Shown here piece after piece: positions 28,194-35,159 of a DNA stretch of 64,000 nucleotides (its first letter is position 1; each line of letters starts with the position of its first letter). The DNA is from Pontederia crassipes (lineage: Eukaryota; Streptophyta; Magnoliopsida; Commelinales; Pontederiaceae): assembly GCA_030549335.1 (NCBI GenBank), contig JAUKPH010000023.1:4173501-4237500 (forward strand), read 5' to 3'. The notes beneath the pieces were generated by a model. The model worked only from the letters and a program-made list of their open reading frames with translations. It had not been told where the DNA came from and made no database searches. A program made the position numbers and the translations under genes.

Positions 28194-28332
28194 TTCCCCT
28201 CCTCTTCAAAAGGATTCGTCCTCGAATCTGCATTCACAATAAGGAGAGTATATCCAGATTCATATCATTTCCCTCATCTTCAAAAGGATTCGTTCTGGAA
28301 TCTACATGCACAATAAGGAAAATATAACCTAT
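28185..28332 (-). repeat. 74-bp tandem duplication of the polypurine tract / LTR edge
   Basis: TTCATATCATTCCCCTC at 28185 and TTCATATCATTTCCCTC at 28259 start two diverged copies of a 74-bp unit. Each contains the first nine bases of the LTR (sense TGATATGAA), a polypurine tract and the AAAAGGATTCGT tail codons. The inner tract at 28268-28281 is interrupted (GAAGATGAGGGAAA) and would be a poorer primer. Confidence 0.8.
28194..28207 (-). promoter_or_regulatory. Polypurine tract (plus-strand primer)
   Basis: The minus strand reads GAAGAGGAGGGGAA and directly abuts the 3' LTR, which begins TGATATGAA. This is the expected place and composition for the RNase H-resistant primer of plus-strand synthesis. 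Confidence 0.85.
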
Positions 28333-28443
28333 CACATATGTGAATTTGTTAAATAATTTAGGACACGTATAATGAGGATATTGATACTTCCCTTTCATGT
28401 GTCTGATGACTACATGATGCATCTCAATGATAATTGCAAGCAC
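28194..28443 (-). pseudogene. Remnant of the gypsy polyprotein C-terminal tail
   Basis: The minus-strand frame contains VDSRTNPFEDEGNDMN. A DSRTNPFE-type tail is, from family knowledge, common at the C-terminus of plant Ty3/gypsy polyproteins just before the polypurine tract. The 69-codon open frame (28443-28234) starts with a GTG codon rather than ATG, so no independent start is evident. A second copy of the tail motif lies closer to the LTR (SRTNPFEEEGNDMN), overlapping the polypurine tract and running into the LTR. It is the trace left by loss of the pol region between the main ORF and the 3' end. Confidence 0.6.
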
Positions 28444-28474
28444 AATTTTTCATCCATACCATCAAGTTAAGAGC

Positions 28475-28533
28475 CTGCAAGTGCAGAGAAAGAAGACATA
28501 AGTATTATAAAAAGTAATGTCTCTCATACTCAC
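28475..28533 (-). other. Possible 59-nt intron at the end of the ORF
   Basis: The minus strand has CCAG|GTGAGTATG (donor, intron starts 28533) and CTTTCTCTGCACTTGCAG|GC (acceptor, intron ends 28475) with a pyrimidine-rich run before it. Both sites match the consensus well, but 59 nt is at or under the usual lower size limit for plant introns. Splicing would replace the last residues (GEYERHYFL) by Gly-Ser and a stop, so the protein changes little. Confidence 0.3.
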
Positions 28534-30970
28534 CTGGATGAAATATCTTATGCCCATGAGACGATGCTATTTTAAGAAACAAAGTGCGAAACTTTGGAGA
28601 CCTTCCCTTGCGCATAAGGATCCTATCAAATGAAATGTGGAATGTATGCCATGGGACTAGAGTTCTAACAAGGAAATTGTTAAGTAGTTCCAAAATAAGG
28701 ACATCTTTTCCCTCAAAAAAAAATGGATCCTTAAAATCTGCAAGTGAAATATATCTGTAATGCATCAAACAACTTGGCTTATAAAGGGAATCATGCAAGT
28801 CCTTGCAACAAACCAAAATATCATCAAAATTACTTTGCAAATGACTGCTATTAATCAAGATATCTCCAAAGAAGTTACTCTCAAATCTTTGATAAAAATT
28901 GCAAAGTCTTACTAATGCAAATGCAATGAATTTTCGAATCATGATGTGAAAATTATATGAAAGATTGCAACCATCATCTGCAAAAATGATCTTAAGAAAG
29001 CACAAAGATAAATTTAAAGAAATGAATAAGGTAGGCTCAGAAAATCTTGAAATCAAAATCAACCAATCAAAAGTACTCAGGACTATAAAATATTCATTCC
29101 AAAATTTCACCATATGGCTCAAATAAAGTGTTTCAGCACTCAATGAATAAGAAAGTGGAATGGAAAATTCAGATCTAATGATTGCATGCCACTCAATTCT
29201 TCTCTCAATTAAAACCTCAGACACATCCAGCAAATATAAACTTTGAAAAGTAAGAACTGGTCTTTTCAAACTAGTTGTCATAAACTCAATACCTCTTTCA
29301 AATCCTTGCAAGAGAGAATTTATAACTTCATGTACTCCACTCAAATGATCATGTAAATTATTACTATAAATCAAAATACCTCCTAAGAAAATAATCACAG
29401 ATCTTTTGTGGGAAACACGCAAAGTTCCAATGGATGCAAATGTCTCATTTGTGATGTAAAAATCATATGACAAGCTGCAATAATTTTTTGAAGAAATGTT
29501 TTTACTAAGACACAATGGTTGGTTCAAGGAGATGAATAAGATTATACTCTTATCAGAAAATCTAAATATCAAAATAAGCCAATCAAAGATGCTCAATATT
29601 AGAAAATATTCATTCCAGAAATTCATTGTAACACATAAATAAAATGAGCCAGCACCCAACAAATATGAAAATGAAAAGGACGGATGGCATTGAACACCTC
29701 TCTCAACTAAACCTTGCAAACTAGTCACATCAAACAAATATAAAGTTTCAAAGCAAGGAGATGGACCTTTCAAACATCTTGTCATATACTCACTAGAGTC
29801 TCTTTTAGATCCTTGAATGATAGGAAATATAACTTCATGTATTCCACTCCAACATATCTGCATGGAGAAATCAGAATCAAAAGACAAAAGATGGTTAGTA
29901 TTAGGAGAAACATTACTGAACTCTCTTTCTTTTGCCTCAACACTCAAGTCCTTTTGCTCATATCTCTCTGGAGGTGGCCTCTCTAAACACTCAAGATCTA
30001 ATCTTCTCTCATTCTCACAACTCTCATAATACTCAGCATCTAAATGTTGCATTTCAATGATTTCAGAAAGTGGCCTTTCTAAGCACTCAAAATTATTGTG
30101 GCTCTCATTTTCATCACTCAAGTTGTGGCACTCATATTTTTCATCTTTGCCTTTCTCACAACTCTCAGAACTGTTTGGAGTTGCTGAACAATCAGCTTCT
30201 TCTTTCTTCAAGTGTTGTTGTGTAACCGATTTTTTCCTCTCAATGTTGTAGGCTGCTACACGCTCTTTAAGTTGCATCTGCTCTTCGTATACTTCTTGAG
30301 GTGGCAATGGTGCTAAAGTGTATTTCCTCCCATCTTTGCGACATTTATAACGGTTGGTAGCACCATCATGTGTCACACATCGATCATATTGCCATGGTTG
30401 CCCCAAAAGGATATGACAAACATGCATTGACACAACATCACATAATACTTCATTCGTAAATCTTCCAATTTTAAATGGCACAAGCACCTGTTTAGTCACT
30501 TTGACTTCTTCTCCATCGTTTATCCACTGAAGTTTGTATGGTTTTGGGTGCTTTAAGGTTGGTAGCCCCAACTTCTCCACCATGTAATGGCTAGCAAGGT
30601 TGACGCAGCTTTCACTATCAATAATCAATCCACAAGTTCTATCCATAACACAACAACGCGCATAGAAAACATTTTCTTGATCATGACTTCTTCCTCCAAT
30701 CAGAACACGCTTATGCTTTCTCCAACTTCCATCATCTTTTTGTTTCATCTCTTCATCATGTTCATCAGGAGCACGCTGTCTTTGACAATTTCTTCTTTGA
30801 TTTGGTGGTATAACTTGTTGTAGTTGTGCAATTTGAACATCTACCTCATCATGAAGTTCAGTAATCATATTTTCAAGATGTTGGAAATGTTGCGTCATGA
30901 CTTCCATCATTGTTCTCTGATCAATTGCTTCTTTTCTAGAATTAAGCTCTTTGTCCTTTCCTGTTGGCAT
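28505..30970 (-). CDS. Gag-like/protease fusion with tandem hydrophobic domain, non-autonomous retrotransposon ORF (821 aa)
   Basis: Residues 1-90 are a polar, coiled-coil-like gag N-terminus (MEVMTQHFQHLENMITELHD) and a basic stretch. Residues 97-200 are a Ty3/gypsy-type retropepsin: the active-site region is LIIDSESC (Asp118) and the second motif is HILLGQPW (186-193). A linker rich in Glu, Cys and Ser follows (230-370) and carries ECLERP twice (295-300, 327-332). Residues 375-543 and 544-719 are two copies of an unrecognised hydrophobic unit, each with a LYLxDV motif, an FWNEYF motif and FDWLILI. Residues 720-821 are a unique tail ending GEYERHYFL. Capsid, zinc knuckle, reverse transcriptase, RNase H and integrase are absent. 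The usual D-S/T-G of the protease reads D-S-E, so proteolysis may be lost. The start is the first ATG after the leader. The frame is open for 2.4 kb in AT-rich DNA, which argues against simple decay. The function of the C-terminal half is unknown. Confidence 0.8.
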   Translation of the reverse strand: MPTGKDKELNSRKEAIDQRTMMEVMTQHFQHLENMITELHDEVDVQIAQLQQVIPPNQRRNCQRQRAPDEHDEEMKQKDDGSWRKHKRVLIGGRSHDQENVFYARCCVMDRTCGLIIDSESCVNLASHYMVEKLGLPTLKHPKPYKLQWINDGEEVKVTKQVLVPFKIGRFTNEVLCDVVSMHVCHILLGQPWQYDRCVTHDGATNRYKCRKDGRKYTLAPLPPQEVYEEQMQLKERVAAYNIERKKSVTQQHLKKEEADCSATPNSSESCEKGKDEKYECHNLSDENESHNNFECLERPLSEIIEMQHLDAEYYESCENERRLDLECLERPPPERYEQKDLSVEAKEREFSNVSPNTNHLLSFDSDFSMQICWSGIHEVIFPIIQGSKRDSSEYMTRCLKGPSPCFETLYLFDVTSLQGLVERGVQCHPSFSFSYLLGAGSFYLCVTMNFWNEYFLILSIFDWLILIFRFSDKSIILFISLNQPLCLSKNISSKNYCSLSYDFYITNETFASIGTLRVSHKRSVIIFLGGILIYSNNLHDHLSGVHEVINSLLQGFERGIEFMTTSLKRPVLTFQSLYLLDVSEVLIERRIEWHAIIRSEFSIPLSYSLSAETLYLSHMVKFWNEYFIVLSTFDWLILISRFSEPTLFISLNLSLCFLKIIFADDGCNLSYNFHIMIRKFIAFALVRLCNFYQRFESNFFGDILINSSHLQSNFDDILVCCKDLHDSLYKPSCLMHYRYISLADFKDPFFFEGKDVLILELLNNFLVRTLVPWHTFHISFDRILMRKGRSPKFRTLFLKIASSHGHKIFHPGEYERHYFL
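28814..29341 (-). repeat. Unit B of the tandem protein repeat (residues 544-719)
   Basis: Starts SGVHEV and matches unit A in order: FQSLYLLDV (575-583), LIERRIEWH, FWNEYF (623-628), FDWLILI (634-640), ISLNLSLCFL and GDILINS. Several identical residues use different codons in the two units: Leu465 CTT against Leu637 TTG, Ile468 ATA against Ile640 ATT, and Phe451 TTC against Phe623 TTT. Confidence 0.8.
29342..29848 (-). repeat. Unit A of the tandem protein repeat (residues 375-543)
   Basis: Starts SGIHEV and includes FETLYLFDV (407-415), LVERGVQCH, FWNEYF (451-456), FDWLILI (462-468), ISLNQPLCLS and GGILIYS near its end. It aligns along its whole length with unit B at 28814-29341. Residues 440-482 are strongly hydrophobic and could span a membrane, but no signal peptide precedes them. 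Confidence 0.8.
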
Positions 30971-30982
30971 TGTAGGAAATTG

Positions 30983-31092
30983 CTACCACAAAAGTTAGTA
31001 AAAAATAATCTCACTACCTCATGTGGTGACAGTCAGTGGTGACACTCGTATTTTATCAACTCTATTTGGCTTTTTCCCTCAATTGTACTTAC
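30983..31092 (-). other. Possible 110-nt leader intron
   Basis: The minus strand has GAGTG|GTAAGTACAA at the donor (intron starts at 31092), a perfect TACTAAC branch-point motif at 31000-30994, and TTTTGTGGTAG as acceptor (intron ends at 30983), followed 12 bases later by the ORF's ATG. The length suits a small plant intron, though the branch point lies close to the acceptor. If spliced, an upstream ATG (31098) would open a 15-codon frame that stops inside the main ORF out of frame, which weakens the idea of efficient translation. This is sequence inference only. Confidence 0.45.
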
Positions 31093-31436
31093 CACTCATC
31101 CTTTTTCCTCTCTTGAACCCTCCAACAAGTTCTAGGAGAACTAATGCAAGTCAATACAAAGGCAATGTGTGATTGAATCAATCTGATTTATCAATATGAT
31201 TGCAAGATCAAAAGAATACTTGAAGTTGATTTTAGAATAGAGATCAGAAAAAAAGATTGCCAAATAAGGATAGATGTGTAATGAATTGATTTGGAATAGA
31301 AATCAGGAAAATGTTGTCAAATAAGGATAGGTATCAAAAAATTTAGAATTGGAATGAAATCAAATATCACCCTTCCTTGAGTCAAATTGTTTTATTCTCA
31401 ATTTTCTTTGCACTTTTCTCCAGAAATAATCCTTCC

Positions 31437-31660
31437 TTTTTTTTTCTTCTCTCCTATTTCTTTTTTTTTTCGGATTTTTTTTTCAAAAATTTTTTTTTTC
31501 TGTTCTTCGCTTTCCTCCTTTCTTGCACTTTCCTTTTCAGTCTTTTTTCTATTTTCGGAATTTTTTTATTCAGAATTTTTTTTCTACCTTCCCTTCTCCT
31601 TTCTTGCACTTTCCTTCTCGATCTTTTTTTTTTCAATTTTCGGATTTTTTTTTGAAACAG
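31437..31660. repeat. Low-complexity poly-T / polypyrimidine tract with an 81-bp tandem duplication
   Basis: The plus strand is almost pure C/T with runs of 8-11 T. Within it, TCCTTTCTTGCACTTTCCTT occurs at 31516 and 31597, each followed by TTTTTTT and TTTTCGGA, so a unit of about 81 bp is duplicated. On the element's sense strand this is an A/G-rich tract. The spurious Phe-rich and Lys-rich open frames here come from this composition. Confidence 0.8.
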
Positions 31661-31684
31661 CAACAAAACTTGATAATAAATAAG

Positions 31685-31910
31685 GATGACGGCTAGAGTT
31701 TCAACAACAAATAAACAGATTTATTTTTGGATTTTTTTTTTCAAATCTGCACCAGATTTGACCAGATTTGAAGAATAGATGACGGCTAGGGTTTGAAGAA
31801 CAAAAGAAAACAATTAAGGAAGACGGTTAGGATTTGAAGAACCAAACCAGAATTTTTTTTTTTCAAACTGCAACAGATTTTGAAGAATCCAAGGATGACG
31901 GCTAGGGTTG
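31685..31910 (-). repeat. Short degenerate tandem repeats in the leader
   Basis: The block GATGACGGCTAGGGTTTGAA (with variants) starts at 31685, 31778, 31820 and 31894. The copies are separated by variable stretches containing poly-T and CAGATTTGAAGAA. Spacing of 93, 42 and 74 bp shows unequal loss of internal parts. The function is unknown; such leader repeats often vary between copies of a family. Confidence 0.7.
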
Positions 31911-32026
31911 AAGAACAAACAAACTAGATTTTTTTTTTGCAGAATTTTGGTGTTTTTGTTTTCTAAAAACTGAAACAAGGGGAAACAAGATAATGGAAGA
32001 TAACTAGAAAATCGAATCGAAAACGC

Positions 32027-32039
32027 GGCTCTGATACCA
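32027..32039 (-). promoter_or_regulatory. Primer-binding site, initiator Met-tRNA type
   Basis: The minus strand reads TGGTATCAGAGCC, two bases inside the 5' LTR. This is the standard sequence complementary to the 3' end of plant initiator methionine tRNA and primes minus-strand DNA synthesis in many plant LTR retrotransposons. It fixes the element's orientation. Confidence 0.95.
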
Positions 32040-32041
32040 AC

Positions 32042-32729
32042 TGATACGATGCTCAAGAACAATGCCTTGAGTGACCGGAACAATATATGATAATCAAAGA
32101 AACGAGATCAAACGAATTTTCAAGGCAGCGGAATATCAACCTCAAGATTACAATGAACCAAGCAATCGATATTATAAATAGATGGATTTAACCACAAGAT
32201 AGCCAACCTTGTAATTAACAGCGGAAGTTTCCGAAGAACGGGTTGCAGGAGTTCCCTCACAGCAAAGCAATTAAGCCATAATTTTCATAGATTCAAAGAT
32301 GTCTAACATAACAATGAGTAACAGTATTTATAGGCCCTAGAAATAGAATTTGGGCTGAAAGAAAATACCCTAACTTAGCCCACAAGTAACCTAGCTAATT
32401 TAACAAAATAACAAACTCAATTTCTGTTACAATCCTCATCAGCATATTCCATATTTAATTAATTCCGAAAATTCCAAATAAATATGGTTAAACCATGATT
32501 TATTTGGCCCAAGTTATGCTGACTCTTCATGCGGCCCAATTTATAACCCGTTGAGAAGTTGGATCTGATCTAACTCGATCTTGTAACGGATCAATTATAA
32601 ATTCCAAACATTCTTGATTATCTTCAATTTCCTTATGCTTGAGATCCACACCATTATCTTGATCATCCAACTTTGCTAGAACAATCTTCTATTGCCGGCT
32701 GCAATGTATGCGTTTCCTGGTTCATATCA
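32042..32729 (-). repeat. 5' LTR of the retrotransposon (688 bp)
   Basis: On the minus strand it begins TGATATGAACC and ends GCATCGTATCA, with terminal TG...CA inside a 5-bp inverted repeat TGATA/TATCA. It is adjacent to the primer-binding site, so it is the upstream LTR. It differs from the other LTR by ten substitutions that I counted by eye (nine transitions, one transversion) and lacks one 8-bp unit (AGATTCAA, tandem in the other copy). That is roughly 1.5% divergence. It contains a good TATA box at 32325-32333. Confidence 0.97.
32325..32333 (-). promoter_or_regulatory. TATA box of the 5' LTR promoter
   Basis: The minus strand reads GGGCCTATAAATACTG, a canonical plant TATA box about 400 bp into the LTR. 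Transcription would be expected to start some 25-35 nt downstream, putting the U3/R border near 32295. The same box is kept in the 3' LTR (27789-27797, context GGTCTATAAATACTG). The start site itself is inferred. Confidence 0.65.
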
Positions 32730-35159
32730 GATCTTTAGAACTTTAACTCTATTTCAAACCGAAGTTGAACCATTACAATCAAAGATAACGCTCTTGGGGA
32801 TTAGAGTCTTAGAGTTAGGTTCAAAGCTATAAGTTATACATACTTATGACATCCTTTGGGTGTCCTAAGAGGTGATAGATCTTTAGAACTTTAACTCTAT
32901 TTCAAACTGAAGTTGAACCGTTACAATCAAAGATAACGCTCTTGGGGATTAGAGTCTTAGAGTTAGGTTCAAAGCAATAAGTTATAGATACTTATTACAA
33001 CCTTTGGGTGTCCTAAGAGGTGATAGATCTTTAGAACTTTAACTCTATTTCAAACCGAAGTTGAACCGTTACAATCAAAGATAACGCTCTTGGGGATTAG
33101 AGTCTTAGAGTTAGGTTCAAAGCTATAAGTTATAGGTACTTATTACAACCTTTGGGTGTCCTAAGAGGTGATAGAACTTCAGAACTTTAACTCTATTTCA
33201 AACCGAAGTTGAACCGTTACAATCAAAGATAACGCTCTTGGGGATTAGAGTCTTAGAGTTAGGTTCAAAGCTATAAGTTATAGATACTTATTACAACCTT
33301 TGGGTGTCCTAAGAGGTGATAGATCTTCAGAACTTTAACTCTATTTCAAACCGAAGTTGAACCGTTACAATCAAAGATAACGCTCTTGGGGATTAGAGTC
33401 TTAGAGTTAGGTTCAAAGCTATAAGTTATACATACTTATGACATCCTTTGGGTGTCCTAAGAGGTGATAGATCTTTAGAACTTTAACTCTATTTCAAACC
33501 GAAGTTGAACCGTTACAATCAAAGATAACGCTCTTGGGGATTAGAGTCTTAGAGTTAGGTTCAAAGCTATAAGTTATACATACTTATGACATCCTTTGGG
33601 TGTCCTAAGAGGTGATAGATCTTTAGAACTTTAACTCTATTTCAAACCGAAGTTGAACTGTTACAATCAAAGATAACGCTCTTGGGGATTAGAGTCTTAG
33701 AGTGAGGTTCAAAGCAATAAGTTATAGATACTTATTACAACCTTTGGGTGTCCTAAGAGGTGATAGATCTTTAGAACTTTAAGTCTATTTCAAACCGAAG
33801 TTGAACCGTTACAATCAAAGATAACGCTCTTGGGGATTAGAGTCTTAGAGTTAGATTCAAAGCTATAAGTTATAGATACTTATGACATCCTTTGGGTGTC
33901 CTAAGAGGTGATATATCTTTAGAACTTTAACTCTACTTCAAACTGAAGTTGAACCGTTACAATCAAAGATAACGTTCTTGGGGATTAGAGTCTTAGAGTT
34001 AGGTTCAAAGCTATAAGTTATAGATACTTATGACATCCTTTGGGTGTCCTAAGAGGTGATAGAGCTTCATAACTTTAACTCTATTTCAAACCGAAGTTGA
34101 ACCGTTACAATCAAAGATAATGCTCTTGGGGATTAGAGTCTTAGAGTTAGGTTCAAAGCAATAAGTTATAGATACTTATTACAACCTTTGGGTGTCCTAA
34201 GAGGTGATAGATCTTTAGAACTTTAACTCTATTTCAAACCGAAGTTGAACCGTTACAATCAAAGATAACGCTCTTGGGGATTAGAGTCTTAGAGTTAGGT
34301 TCAAAGCTATAAGTTATACATACTTATGACATCCTTTGGGTGTCCTAAGAGGTGATAGATCTTTAGAACTTTAACTCTATTTCAAACCGAAGTTGAACCG
34401 TTACAATCAAAGATAACGATCTTGGGGATTAGAGTCTTAGAGTTAGGTTCAAAGCTATAAGTTATAGGTACTTATTACAACCTTTGGGTGTCCTAAGAGG
34501 TGATAGAACTTCAGAACTTTAACTCTATTTCAAACCGCAGTTGAACCGTTACAATCAAAGATAACGCTGTTGCGGATTAGAGTCTTAGAGTTAGGTTCAA
34601 AGCTATAAGTTATAGATACTTATTACAACCTTTGGGTGTCCTAAGAGGTGATAGATCTTTAGAACTTTAACTCTATTTCAAACCGAAGTTGAACCGTTAC
34701 AATCAAAGATAACGCTCTTGGGGATTAGAGTCTTAGAGTTAGGTTCAAAGCTATAAGTTATACATACTTATGACATCCTTTGGGTGTCCTAAGAGGTGAT
34801 AGATCTTTAGAACCTTAACTCTATTTCAAACCGAAGTTGAACCGTTACAATCAAAGATAACGCTCTTGGGGATTAGAGTCTTAGAGTTAGGTTCAAAGCT
34901 ATAAGTTATACATACTTATGACATCCTTTGGGTGTCCTAAGAGGTGATAGATCTTTAGAACTTTAACTCTATTTCAAACTGAAGTTGAACCGTTACAATC
35001 AAAGATAACGCTCTTGGGGATTAGAGTCTTAGAGTTAGGTTCAAAGCAATAAGTTATAGATACTTATTACAACCTTTGGGTGTCCTAAGAGGTGATAGAT
35101 CTTTAGAACTTTAACTCTATTTCAAACCGAAGTTGAACCGTTACAATCAAAGATAACGC

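Larger units (their letters stand above)
30971..32026 (-). other. Retrotransposon 5' leader (about 1.06 kb, no convincing ORF)
   Basis: Untranslated region between the primer-binding site and the ATG at 30970. Reading from the LTR it holds four degenerate copies of a GATGACGGCTAGGG / TTTGAAGAAC block, then a purine-rich coding-strand tract seen as poly-T on the plus strand, then a pair of GGAATAGAAATCAG-type repeats near 31230-31340, and a possible intron before the ORF. Open frames here are low-complexity (poly-Lys or poly-Phe) or cross the LTR edge, and I do not treat them as genes. Confidence 0.75.
27498..32729 (-). mobile_element. Non-autonomous Ty3/gypsy-type LTR retrotransposon (5232 bp)
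   Basis: Two long direct repeats of 696 and 688 bp bound a 3.85-kb interior. The orientation is minus: the primer-binding site TGGTATCAGAGCC lies inside the right-hand LTR and the polypurine tract lies inside the left-hand one. The interior holds one 821-codon ORF with a gag-like start and a retropepsin-like domain. No reverse transcriptase, RNase H or integrase is recognisable, so mobilisation would need proteins from another element. The assignment to Ty3/gypsy rests on the protease and the polyprotein-tail motif; the lineage within the superfamily is not resolved. The left flank ends in ...CAAAG and the right flank begins GATCT..., so there is no target-site duplication, and the satellite on the two sides runs in opposite directions. 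Confidence 0.93.

Noticed and set aside
29817..31042. Four short plus-strand open frames (64-78 aa)
   Set aside because: They lie antisense to the 821-codon ORF or across its start, show no recognisable motif, and are shadows.
31377..31683. Two plus-strand Phe-rich open frames and a minus-strand Lys-rich one
   Set aside because: They come only from the poly-T/polypyrimidine tract of the retrotransposon leader. There is no domain or plausible start context.
31784..31800. CTAGGGTTTGAAG as a telomere-repeat trace
   Set aside because: A single TAGGGTTT-like match within a leader repeat; no tandem TTTAGGG run occurs in the window.
31814..32083. 89-aa minus-strand frame starting inside the 5' LTR
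   Set aside because: It crosses the LTR edge, the primer-binding site and the leader repeats, and encodes low-complexity sequence with no family resemblance.
27493..32734. CAAAG / GATCT as a diverged target-site duplication
   Set aside because: The two 5-mers do not match directly or as reverse complements (CTTTG against GATCT), and the flanking monomer phases do not join.
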